From an uncultured Bacteroidales bacterium (GTDB taxonomy: Bacteria > Bacteroidota > Bacteroidia > Bacteroidales > Paludibacteraceae), in NCBI GenBank assembly GCA_902799555.1, contig CADCBB010000010.1:1-55060 (forward strand): 55,060 nt of DNA, given 5' to 3'. The notes under the pieces are model-generated. The model ran no database searches and was not told the origin of the DNA. It worked only from the letters and a program-made list of their open reading frames with translations. Position 1 is the first letter of the stretch. Each line of letters starts with the position of its first letter. The position numbers and the translations under genes are program-made. Shown here piece after piece: positions 6,235 through 14,174 of this stretch.

Positions 6235-9120
6235 ATGCCACAAATGTCAGACAAGTTTGTCCCAAAACACAAAGGGGACAAGAACCCTAATCCGAAATTG
6301 TTGAAGTTCGTTCGCCATGTCACGGACCGTATTCCCGGAAAGATCAAGATGACCACAGACGCCCCGGAGTATTGGGGACTCGCGTGTATCTTCGAGGATG
6401 AGATGGATGCAGTAACCCGTGAGGCGTCGCTGGATCTGCTGCTGGACATGCTGCCCGGTAATTTCTTTAAGGTACGCAAGCATCACACGTACGCGCAGTT
6501 GCACGGGATGAACGCCGAGAAGCACTATACACCGGACGACAAGAGTTTTGACGAATTATTAGATAAACTCGCCTATTTCGGCATGCTGGAATACGATTAC
6601 GGAGATCATTATACCAACGGTCAGGGACCGGATGAAGGTACGACCTTCAACCGCGAGGATCGTATCTACTGGGTGCCGATGTTTGTGCCGGGAAGTGCCG
6701 AATATACGAACATGAACACCGAGCTGATGGATCGTCATCCGGAGTTAGCGATGTTCTTCGAGCGAATGACATTCCTGCCCTTGGAGAAGATTACGCCGAT
6801 GGTGCCGATGGGTGGAAGCGGTATCGGTATGCACGTCATTCCGGTGGAAAAAGCCATCTCGATGGAAAATCAGAGTGTCGATATCGAGCACATCAGTTAC
6901 TGGCTTAAGAAATACGAGGGACATATCGGCGTCGGCATCTGCTCTTGTCGTTACGGCCGCAAGAAATTGGATGAAGGTTGTGCGGACGATTACCGCGACT
7001 GGTGTATCGGTGTGGGCGATATGGCGGATTATCTGCGTGAGACAGGCCGCGGACACGACATCACTTACGACGAGGCGATGGCGATTCTAAAGAAAGCCGA
7101 AGACCACGGTTTTGTACACCAGGTGACCAATATTGACGGCGAGGGCAAGATCTTTGCGATTTGTAATTGTAACGTGAAGATTTGTAACGCACTTCGTACA
7201 TCGCAACTCTTCAATACACCTAATATGTCTCGTAGCGCGTACGTAGCGGAAGTGGATCCTAAGAACTGCGTGGCGTGCGGTCGATGTGTGGAGTATTGTC
7301 CGGCAGGAGCGGTTAAGTTGGGTCAGAAACTATGTACCAAACATGGTCCGCAGACCTACCCGAAACAGGAGTTGCCTGACGCAACCCATTGGGGCGAAGA
7401 TAAATGGTCGGAAGATTACCGCGACAAGAACCGGATCAACTGCTACCCGACGGGAACGGCGCCGTGTAAGACCGCATGTCCGGCACATATCGCCGTACAG
7501 GGCTATCTGAAAAAAGCGGCAGAAGGCAAATACACCGAGGCGTTGGAACTGATCAAACGCGAGAACCCGTTCCCGGCAGTATGCGGACGAATCTGTAACC
7601 GCCGTTGTGAGGACGCTTGTACACGCGGTACAATTGACCGCGCGGTAGCGATCGACGCCGTGAAGAAATTCATCGCTGAGAAAGACCTGCATGCCGAGAC
7701 GCGTTTTGTGCCGGAAGTCAATATCTGCTCGAACGTCCAAGAGCGTTGGGAGGAGAAGATCGCCATCATCGGCGGCGGACCTGCGGGTCTGAGTTGTGCG
7801 TATTATTTAGCGACGATGGGTTACAAGCCCACTGTGTTCGAACGCAATGCAGAACCCGGTGGAATGCTGCGTTACGGCATCCCGTCGTACAAACTGGACA
7901 AGGCGGTTATTGATGCCGAGATAGATATCATGCGTGAGATAGGTGTGGAGATAAAGACCGGCGTAGAGGTCGGCAAAGATATCACTATTGCCGAACTTCG
8001 CGAGCAGGGTTATAAAGGATTCTACGTAGCTATCGGTTGCCAGGGAGGTCGTTTGCCGGGTATTCCGGGAGAGGATTTGGAGGGCACAATGACCGCGATT
8101 GATTTCCTGCATGAAGCAAATTGCGGCTCGTCAATCGTAAATCGTCAAATCGTAAATAAAAAAGTCGTTGTTGTCGGCGGCGGAAACGTAGCTATCGATG
8201 CAGCGCGTGTGGCAAAACGCAGCGGCGCAAGCGAAGTGACGATGCTGTCGCTGGAGACCGAAGATATCATGCCCGCATCGCTTGAAGAACGCATGGAAGC
8301 GCGTGAGGATGGAGTAGTACTCAACCCGGGATGGGGACCGATGGAAGTAATAGCCTCACCCCAGCCCTCCCCTAAAGGGAAGGGAGTCTCCCAAGTAGCA
8401 GGAATAAAGTTCAAACGTTGCGTTTCGGTATTTGATGACCAGCATCGTTTTGCGCCGAAGTTCGATGAGAACGAGACGATTACGCTGGAGGCGGACTTGG
8501 TGATTTTTGCTATCGGTCAGACGGTAGTGCTCAAAGATCTGCTCAAAGATACGAAAGTGGAGTTCTTCCGCGGCGTCTATCCGGTAGCGGACAAACTGAC
8601 GTACCAGACTGCCGAACCCGATATCTTCGTGGGCGGCGATGTGTTCACCGGTCCTAAGTTCGCGATTGACGCTATCGCGGCAGGCAAAGAGGCGGCAGAG
8701 AGTTTGCATCGCTTCGTGCAACATGGCCACATGACTATCGGTCGCAACCGCCGTGATTTCATTGAACTGAATAAGCAGGATATCCTTGTGGAGCAATACG
8801 ATAACAGCAGCCGTCAAGACCCGGGAGTCATTCCGACGAAGACGAAATTCGAGGAATACCACGGCACTTTGACCGAAGAGCAGGTGAAGAAAGAAACTGC
8901 CCGCTGCCTCAGTTGCGGCGCATCAGTAGTGGATGAGAACCGCTGTATAGGCTGCGGTATTTGTACCACCAAGTGCGCGTTCGACGCCATTCACCTGCAT
9001 CGCGAGCACCCGGAAGCCAGCGTCATGCGCACTTCCGAGAACAAGTTTGATGGCATTTTGCCGTATATGCTCAAAAGAGGCGGAAAGATATTGATTTCGG
9101 GGCTAAGCAAGAAAAATTGA
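6235..9120 (+). CDS. Fe-S/FAD NAD(P)-dependent oxidoreductase (GltD-like) fusion
   Basis: A 961-residue protein of several parts. Residues 1-330 are a Cys-containing domain I cannot name (CSCRYGRKK, ICNCNVKICN). A 4Fe-4S motif CVACGRCVEYCP lies near 345. Residues 410-470 form the Cys-rich domain typical of GltD-like proteins (CKTACP, CGRICNRRCEDAC). The FAD fold GGGPAG is near 509, the NAD(P) fold GGGNVAID near 646, and a last ferredoxin motif CIGCGICTTKC near 904. This suggests electron transfer between NAD(P)H and a ferredoxin-type partner. Position between hypB and hypA links it to nickel-enzyme metabolism. Two repeat insertions are in frame: SSIVNRQIVNKK and ASPQPSPKGKGV. Confidence 0.85.
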   Translation: MPQMSDKFVPKHKGDKNPNPKLLKFVRHVTDRIPGKIKMTTDAPEYWGLACIFEDEMDAVTREASLDLLLDMLPGNFFKVRKHHTYAQLHGMNAEKHYTPDDKSFDELLDKLAYFGMLEYDYGDHYTNGQGPDEGTTFNREDRIYWVPMFVPGSAEYTNMNTELMDRHPELAMFFERMTFLPLEKITPMVPMGGSGIGMHVIPVEKAISMENQSVDIEHISYWLKKYEGHIGVGICSCRYGRKKLDEGCADDYRDWCIGVGDMADYLRETGRGHDITYDEAMAILKKAEDHGFVHQVTNIDGEGKIFAICNCNVKICNALRTSQLFNTPNMSRSAYVAEVDPKNCVACGRCVEYCPAGAVKLGQKLCTKHGPQTYPKQELPDATHWGEDKWSEDYRDKNRINCYPTGTAPCKTACPAHIAVQGYLKKAAEGKYTEALELIKRENPFPAVCGRICNRRCEDACTRGTIDRAVAIDAVKKFIAEKDLHAETRFVPEVNICSNVQERWEEKIAIIGGGPAGLSCAYYLATMGYKPTVFERNAEPGGMLRYGIPSYKLDKAVIDAEIDIMREIGVEIKTGVEVGKDITIAELREQGYKGFYVAIGCQGGRLPGIPGEDLEGTMTAIDFLHEANCGSSIVNRQIVNKKVVVVGGGNVAIDAARVAKRSGASEVTMLSLETEDIMPASLEERMEAREDGVVLNPGWGPMEVIASPQPSPKGKGVSQVAGIKFKRCVSVFDDQHRFAPKFDENETITLEADLVIFAIGQTVVLKDLLKDTKVEFFRGVYPVADKLTYQTAEPDIFVGGDVFTGPKFAIDAIAAGKEAAESLHRFVQHGHMTIGRNRRDFIELNKQDILVEQYDNSSRQDPGVIPTKTKFEEYHGTLTEEQVKKETARCLSCGASVVDENRCIGCGICTTKCAFDAIHLHREHPEASVMRTSENKFDGILPYMLKRGGKILISGLSKKN
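8131..8163 (+). repeat. In-frame tandem repeat inside the oxidoreductase
   Basis: Units TCAATCGTAAA/TCAAATCGTAAA encode SIVNRQIVNKK, directly before the first strand of the NAD(P)-binding fold. The reading frame is kept. Confidence 0.8.
8354..8391 (+). repeat. In-frame palindromic element
   Basis: CCCTCCCCT (8365-8373) and AGGGAAGGG form a hairpin with one mismatch. The block encodes ASPQPSPKGKGV and appears to be a loop insertion in the NAD(P)-binding domain. It resembles dispersed palindromic elements that land inside genes of Bacteroidetes. Confidence 0.7.
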
Positions 9121-9467
9121 TGCACGAGTTAGGAATCGTATTCTATATTATAAGAGATGTCAAGAAAGCAGCGCAAGAACATGGCGTTGAGCATGTCTCG
9201 GCGGTGGTGATGAACATCGGCGAGGTGTCCACCATTGTACCGGAATACCTGACTGATTGTTGGCGTTGGGCGGCAGATAAAGAAGAGTTGCTGCGGGGCT
9301 GCGAATTGAAGATCGAACCGATACCGGCGGTGACGCATTGCGACGGTTGCGGCAAGGAGTACCCGACCGTGGCGCACGGCAAGATCTGTCCGCATTGCGG
9401 CAGCGAGAAGACTTGGCTCCTCCGCGGGAATGAAGTGGAGATTAAGGAGTTGATAATTGAAAATTGA
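9120..9467 (+). CDS. hypA: Hydrogenase/nickel maturation factor HypA
   Basis: HypA is the small nickel- and zinc-binding partner of HypB. The N-terminal Met-His-Glu that binds nickel is present (MHELGIV). The zinc site is made of CDGCGKEY and CPHCGSEK, two CxxC pairs. The length of 115 residues is usual. The ATG at 9120 shares one base with the previous stop (TGATG), showing translational coupling; an in-frame TTG just before is not needed. The last five codons (LIIEN) are already part of a tandem repeat tract, so the C-terminus was probably set by repeat growth. Confidence 0.93.
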   Translation: MHELGIVFYIIRDVKKAAQEHGVEHVSAVVMNIGEVSTIVPEYLTDCWRWAADKEELLRGCELKIEPIPAVTHCDGCGKEYPTVAHGKICPHCGSEKTWLLRGNEVEIKELIIEN

Positions 9468-9488
9468 TAATTGAAAATTGATAATTTT
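9451..9488 (+). repeat. Tandem tract spanning the hypA stop codon
   Basis: Alternating TTGATAATTGAAAA units run from the last codons of hypA to the ATG at 9489. Part is coding and part is linker. Confidence 0.8.
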
Positions 9489-9839
9489 ATGGCTTGTTTT
9501 ATTGTACCCTTAGTACAAGCGGTGGCAACAACGGCATACCGCAAACGTATGGAGAAAACGCAGGTTGAACCTGCACAAAGTAACTACCATGCACTCAGCA
9601 AGCATCTACCGGCTCTGGAGAAAATGCTTTGGGGCGGTTCATTGATGCTGATAGTGGATCATATCCTCAACGGCGAGGTGACATGGATGTACCCGTTCTT
9701 TACCGCCTTGGAAACTGAAGGCGGCGGTTTGGTGATGCTCAAAGAGATGCTGACCGTGGGTGTACCGATGTCGGTAATCGTCACCGTTGCATGGGCTATA
9801 TGGGCTTATACCAAGGAGCGCCAAACAGTTAACGCATAG
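9489..9839 (+). CDS. Small membrane protein of the hyp cluster
   Basis: A 116-residue protein with about three hydrophobic segments: near 1-15 (MACFIVPLVQAVAT), 45-60 (MLWGGSLMLIVDHIL) and 90-110 (VPMSVIVTVAWAIWAY). I do not recognise a named family. The start at 9489 directly follows the repeat tract; an upstream ATG at 9471 lies within the repeat and is unlikely. It stands between hypA and a DUF5692-like gene, and co-transcription suggests a membrane role linked to them. Confidence 0.75.
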   Translation: MACFIVPLVQAVATTAYRKRMEKTQVEPAQSNYHALSKHLPALEKMLWGGSLMLIVDHILNGEVTWMYPFFTALETEGGGLVMLKEMLTVGVPMSVIVTVAWAIWAYTKERQTVNA

Positions 9840-9900
9840 AAAGACCGCAAAATGCGATCCTTAAAATCAATAATAACCAATAATTAAAACACAAAAGCTT

Positions 9901-11004
9901 ATGTTTTTTGAAGTGTATGGGGCAAATGCCCTTGCTCAATGGGGAATGCTATTAGTTGTCCTCGTGGGCTTAATCCTTTTCAATGAGTTTGCTCGCCGTA
10001 CGAAACTCGGCGGTGCTATCACGTTCTTCGCTATTCCGCTGGCACTGACGATTTATTTCATTGCCATCGCAGTGGGTGCCCGTATGGGTGCTGAGTGGGC
10101 GCTGACGAACCAGACTCATCTGTACATGAACGGTTGGTTCCACTATGCTAAGCTGTATGCTGCGCTGACCGGATGTATTGGTTTCATGATGATCAAGTAC
10201 GAATGGGGTATTGGCGCCAAACGCTGGTTCAAACCGTTCCCGTTCATCATCGTAGCTATTAATATTCTGATTGCCGTGGCCTCGGATTTCGAGTCCGCTA
10301 TCATGGGTTGGAACAAATGGTGGCTGTCAAGCGAAGGTGTATGGTTGTATGGCGGTTGGCATAACGTATTCAACGGTCTTGCCGGTCTGTTCAACATCTT
10401 CTGTATGACCGCGTGGTGGAATGTGTATCCGTCCAAGGACAAGAAAGATATGATTTGGGCGGACATGACGTGGGTGTATATCCTCGTTTATGACATCTGG
10501 AACTTCGCGTACACGTACAACTGCTTGCCGACACACAGCTGGTATTGCGGTATTGCGTTATTGCTCGCTCCGACAGTAGCTGCTCTCCTTTGGAACCGTG
10601 GCGGTTGGATCCAGAACCGTGCTAACACTCTGGCTATCTGGTGTATGTTTGCACAGGTATTCCCGCTCTTCCAAGAGGTCTTCAAAGACGGTTTCCACAA
10701 GTTCAGCTGGGTTGTTCTGCCGACGCAGTATGTCAACGGCTTTGACACCATCACCGCTCTCTATGCAGAGGCTGGCGGCGAGGCTGCAGCAACCGGTACT
10801 ACTATTGAGGCAGTAGGTGCTACGGCTGCTAATCCGACAGCTATGCTGGTAATCTCCGCTTTGGCGCTCATTACGAACATCGTTGCCTTCGGTTATATCA
10901 TGTATCAGGCTAAGAAACGCCGTATCAACCCGTATAAGGAGGATGTGTTCGTAGATCAGAAGTACTACAAAGACGCGATGGCTCGTGCCGTGGTCAACAG
11001 CTAA
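9901..11004 (+). CDS. DUF5692-like multi-span membrane protein
   Basis: A 367-residue protein rich in Trp, Phe and Tyr with about nine hydrophobic segments, starting with GMLLVVLVGLILF near residue 17. I believe it belongs to the DUF5692 family of Bacteroidales and Clostridia, whose function is not known. It is the last gene of the hypB run and is followed by a strong terminator. A transport or sensing role in nickel or redox metabolism is possible from context only. Confidence 0.7.
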   Translation: MFFEVYGANALAQWGMLLVVLVGLILFNEFARRTKLGGAITFFAIPLALTIYFIAIAVGARMGAEWALTNQTHLYMNGWFHYAKLYAALTGCIGFMMIKYEWGIGAKRWFKPFPFIIVAINILIAVASDFESAIMGWNKWWLSSEGVWLYGGWHNVFNGLAGLFNIFCMTAWWNVYPSKDKKDMIWADMTWVYILVYDIWNFAYTYNCLPTHSWYCGIALLLAPTVAALLWNRGGWIQNRANTLAIWCMFAQVFPLFQEVFKDGFHKFSWVVLPTQYVNGFDTITALYAEAGGEAAATGTTIEAVGATAANPTAMLVISALALITNIVAFGYIMYQAKKRRINPYKEDVFVDQKYYKDAMARAVVNS

Positions 11005-11043
11005 TAGACGGAAAGACACCGTTAAGTAGCTGAAAGCGAAAGA

Positions 11044-11072
11044 AAAATCGTCCTTCGGGGCGATTTTTTTTC
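11044..11072 (+). terminator. Terminator of the hyp operon
   Basis: A stem AAAATCGTCC with a TTCG tetraloop and GGGCGATTTT, followed by T residues; one G-U pair. Confidence 0.9.
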
Positions 11073-11077
11073 CTTTA

Positions 11078-11109
11078 TTTGCATATCTCGAAAAAAAGTA
11101 GTACCTTTG
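11078..11109 (+). promoter_or_regulatory. Promoter of the flavodoxin gene
   Basis: TTTGCATATCTC (11078-11089), 12 nt, TACCTTTG (11102-11109), then CA. Confidence 0.85.
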
Positions 11110-11133
11110 CACTCGTAAATAAAAAATACGCAA

Positions 11134-11622
11134 ATGAAAAAGTTATTCATGATTTTGGCGGCGGTGATGATGACCGCAGGTGTGATGGAGGCAAAGACCA
11201 TCGTAGTTTATTTCTCGGCAACGGGAACGACCAAAGCGGCTGCGGAGCAGATTGCCAAGGAGCAGAAGGCGGATCTCTGGGAGATTGTGCCTGCGGAGAA
11301 ATACACGGCAGCCGATCTGGACTGGCGTAACAAGCAATCGCGTTCGTCGATTGAGATGGCAGACCCGGAAGCTCGTCCGGCAATCAAACAATGCACTAAT
11401 ATCCAGCCGTACGACGTCATTTATGTGGGTTATCCCATCTGGTGGGGTGTCTGCCCGAGGATCATCAACTCTTGGATAGATAATAATATTCCGCAGTTGG
11501 AAGGCAAGAAACTCATTCCGTTCGCTACCTCCGGCAGCAGCACGATTGAGCAATCGGTGGAATACCTGCGCAAGACCTATCCGACGCTGAAATGGGAGGA
11601 CGGTAAGTTGATGAACAAATAA
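11134..11622 (+). CDS. Exported flavodoxin-like protein
   Basis: Flavodoxins bind FMN and carry electrons. The FMN phosphate loop YFSATGTTK is at residues 28-36 and YPIWWG near 103 fits the isoalloxazine-binding loop. A Sec signal peptide (MKKLFMILAAVMMTAGVMEA) precedes the fold, which places it outside the cytoplasm, as with many Bacteroidetes flavodoxins. The length of 162 residues is normal. It has its own promoter, so it need not work with the upstream redox cluster. Confidence 0.88.
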   Translation: MKKLFMILAAVMMTAGVMEAKTIVVYFSATGTTKAAAEQIAKEQKADLWEIVPAEKYTAADLDWRNKQSRSSIEMADPEARPAIKQCTNIQPYDVIYVGYPIWWGVCPRIINSWIDNNIPQLEGKKLIPFATSGSSTIEQSVEYLRKTYPTLKWEDGKLMNK

Positions 11623-11624
11623 GT

Positions 11625-12182
11625 TTATTTATTCTCAGCAAAATACTTCCACAAGGGTGCGGCGTGCAGGGCTTGAATGATCTCGCCGTCCTGCAACATT
11701 TCCAGCACTTGAGCCGGCTCCATAATATCCACATGGATATCTTCGGTTGGCTCTTGGTGTTGCTCGCGCACTTTCTCCACGCCGGTAGCCAGGAAGGTAT
11801 AAGATAAGTTATTATGGTTTGTCGGATTCGGCGAAAGGGTCATGAATAACTTCCATTCGCCGCCTTCATAGCCTGTCTCTTCGCTTAACTCCCGTTTGGC
11901 AGCCTGAAGGGGTGTCTCTCCCGGATCAACTACACCGGCTACGAGCTCGTAATGGGTCTCGCCGAGGGCATGGCGGTACTGATCTTCCATGACCATCTTA
12001 CCGTCCTTGGTGATGGCGATGACGTTGATCCAGTCGGGAAACTCCATGACGTACCATGTCGGTATCTGCTTGCCGCTTGGCATTTCCACACACTCCTGCC
12101 GTACGGACAGCCACGGTCCGAGACGCAGGATATTCTCGCTTTTGATGACCTTCCACGGCCTGTTTTTCAGTTTCGGATACAT
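11625..12182 (-). CDS. NUDIX hydrolase
   Basis: NUDIX enzymes cleave nucleoside diphosphates linked to another group. The box GVVDPGETPLQAAKRELSEE continues with TGY and fits Gx5Ex7REUxEExGU. The overall layout (N-terminal WKVI...L strand and the box near residue 90) resembles ADP-ribose/ADP-sugar pyrophosphatases. The start at 12182 (MYPKLKNRPW) is chosen because the promoter lies only a few nt upstream; the message is almost leaderless. The open frame continues upstream to 12887, but that part runs antisense through the esterase gene and is not coding. Confidence 0.88.
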   Translation of the reverse strand: MYPKLKNRPWKVIKSENILRLGPWLSVRQECVEMPSGKQIPTWYVMEFPDWINVIAITKDGKMVMEDQYRHALGETHYELVAGVVDPGETPLQAAKRELSEETGYEGGEWKLFMTLSPNPTNHNNLSYTFLATGVEKVREQHQEPTEDIHVDIMEPAQVLEMLQDGEIIQALHAAPLWKYFAENK

Positions 12183-12190
12183 ATCGCCTG

Positions 12191-12222
12191 CAAAATTACA
12201 AAAATTCCCCCATATACGCAAA
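12191..12222 (-). promoter_or_regulatory. NUDIX gene promoter
   Basis: Minus strand: TTTGCGTATATG (12222-12211), 12 nt, TAATTTTG (12198-12191), then CA; the start codon follows about 9 nt later. Confidence 0.8.
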
Positions 12223-12248
12223 TTTAAAAAGAAAAAATGCTGTTTTTC

Positions 12249-12280
12249 CTTGCATATGTCAGAAATTTTGTGTATCTTTG
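12249..12280 (+). promoter_or_regulatory. Esterase operon promoter
   Basis: CTTGCATATGTC (12249-12260), 12 nt, TATCTTTG (12273-12280), then CA. Divergent from the NUDIX promoter. Confidence 0.8.
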
Positions 12281-12299
12281 CACGCAAAAAGGAAATACT

Positions 12300-14174
12300 A
12301 TGAGAAAAATTTTTTGCTTTTTCGCAGCCATGCTGCTGTGCCTGCCGATGATGCAGGGTGCTATCAAAGTGCACACGATCGGAGACTCCACGATGGCGGA
12401 GTACGACGAGAGTACGACGGATAAGCGAGGCTGGGGTATGTACCTCGGTTCGTTCTTCGATCCGGCGTTTGTGACAGTCAATAACAAAGGCAAGTCCGGT
12501 GCCGACACCCGTGCTTTCTACACCGGTGCGGCGTATTGGCCTGCGCTCAAGAGCCAGATGCATGCCGGCGATTACCTGCTGATCCAGTTCGCGCATAATG
12601 ATGAGGGAACCGTGACCTATGGTATGGATAACCTCGAGTACGCGGCGTATTGCCAGGAGCATGGTCTTCCTGCGCCGACCGATGCACGCGGTACGAACCC
12701 GCAGACAACTTATCGCGATATGCTGCGTGCGTTCATCGATGAGGCACGGGAAATGGGTGTGACACCGGTGCTGGTAGGACCGATCTGTCGGGCGTATTTC
12801 CAGGGAAATGATATCAAGCGCAACGGTAAGCATGACCTGGGCGATAAGTTCAGCAAGATCGAGAACGGTGTGCTGTACGAGAACCAAAGCCTGCCGGCCG
12901 GAGACTCAACGATGAGTTACGTGAAGGCGATGAAGGTCGTAGCCGCCGAGAAGAACGTGCCGTTCATCGATATGACCGAAGCGACGCGTCAGATCTATCT
13001 CTCCTACGGCGAGACGCAATGTCTGAACCTGCTTTTCTGTACCGGCGATAAGACGCACACGAATGCGATGGGCGGTAACCTGATCGCACGTGCCGCGGCC
13101 GATTCGTTGAAGAGCGCCGGTATCTTAGCGGAGTATATCTCTATCCCGACGGATATCGCGGCCACACCGAATGCGATCGAGATAGGGGAGACCTATACCG
13201 GCGTGGCGCAGAACAAGGAGTTTCTGTTGACCGGTTATGGCTTGGAGCCGAAGAGCGGCACAGTCACCTTGACCGCTACGGCGAACCTGCAGATATCGCT
13301 CGATAAAGCGAGCTATGCTTCTACAGCGAATGCAGCCTATAGCGGCGGTTCGATGTTCCAGAAGGTCTATGTGCGGGCGAACTACACGGAAGGCGGTGAG
13401 CAACGCGACACGATCTATGCAGTTTCCGGCGAACATACCATCGCTGTTCCGGTGAGCGCCAATGCGCTCTCGTTGGACGGCGGTGCAGCTGTGAGTGCAA
13501 CTTGGGCAATCGATGCCAAACCGGTAGCCGATGCCGTAGTAGAAGGTCCGATCAGTGCAGCCTTTACGATGAGTAACATGATGGCGGCAGACACTAAGTC
13601 TGACTTCACGGACGGCGATGAGACAGGTGTGACGATGGTGCGTTTCCATAACTCCGATGCTACCGGTGCGAAGGTCGCTTGGCCGGCTAATGAGATAGAC
13701 GAGAACGCCAGCCGTTACCTCGATTTTGCCATCACGGCTCCTGAAGCGATGGACGTGCGTATTACCGGTATCACGATGGACATTGCCGCGCATAGCACTT
13801 CGACCATGTGCTACCATATCAACACCGGTTTTGGCGACGGCTTTACCGACGTGCAGACGATCGATGAGAAAGTGAACATGCCGAACTTGTCGATTACGCA
13901 TTTGGCCTTGACTCCGACGCTGACCATTCCTGCAGGCGAGACGCTGCATATGCGTATCCTTCCGTGGCATAACTTAGGCGAAGCCAAGAGTGGTAAATAT
14001 ATCTGCGTGAAGAATGTTGTCATCTCCGGTATGGCTTTTGAACCGACGGAAGGACTGGAGAGTGTTCAGCATTCAGTTTTCAGTATTCAGAAGATCGTCC
14101 GCAACGGTCAACTGCTCATCATCCGGGACGGAAAGATCTATAACGCACAAGGACAGATCTTGGGCAACGAATGA
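12300..14174 (+). CDS. Secreted SGNH esterase, rhamnogalacturonan acetylesterase-like
   Basis: The product likely removes acetyl groups from pectin (CE12 type). After a signal peptide (MRKIFCFFAAMLLCLPMMQG), the nucleophile block IGDSTMAE is near residue 25, the HND block near 97, and the catalytic Asp-x-x-His in TGDKTHTNAMGG near 257. Residues from about 290 on are beta-rich modules. The C-terminus (IVRNGQLLIIRDGKIYNAQG) looks like a type IX secretion sorting tail. Before it, a tandem repeat encodes SVQHSVFSIQK. The start at 12300 follows the promoter; the 21 codons upstream are part of the leader. Confidence 0.85.
   Translation: MRKIFCFFAAMLLCLPMMQGAIKVHTIGDSTMAEYDESTTDKRGWGMYLGSFFDPAFVTVNNKGKSGADTRAFYTGAAYWPALKSQMHAGDYLLIQFAHNDEGTVTYGMDNLEYAAYCQEHGLPAPTDARGTNPQTTYRDMLRAFIDEAREMGVTPVLVGPICRAYFQGNDIKRNGKHDLGDKFSKIENGVLYENQSLPAGDSTMSYVKAMKVVAAEKNVPFIDMTEATRQIYLSYGETQCLNLLFCTGDKTHTNAMGGNLIARAAADSLKSAGILAEYISIPTDIAATPNAIEIGETYTGVAQNKEFLLTGYGLEPKSGTVTLTATANLQISLDKASYASTANAAYSGGSMFQKVYVRANYTEGGEQRDTIYAVSGEHTIAVPVSANALSLDGGAAVSATWAIDAKPVADAVVEGPISAAFTMSNMMAADTKSDFTDGDETGVTMVRFHNSDATGAKVAWPANEIDENASRYLDFAITAPEAMDVRITGITMDIAAHSTSTMCYHINTGFGDGFTDVQTIDEKVNMPNLSITHLALTPTLTIPAGETLHMRILPWHNLGEAKSGKYICVKNVVISGMAFEPTEGLESVQHSVFSIQKIVRNGQLLIIRDGKIYNAQGQILGNE

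Noticed and set aside
11134-11622. Flavodoxin as part of a bilirubin-reductase (BilR/BilS) system with the OYE
   Set aside because: The flavodoxin has a signal peptide and its own promoter, and the OYE is 29 kb away in a different operon.
12183-12887. N-terminal extension of the NUDIX frame
   Set aside because: It runs antisense through the esterase gene and across the divergent promoters; the NUDIX family start is at 12182.
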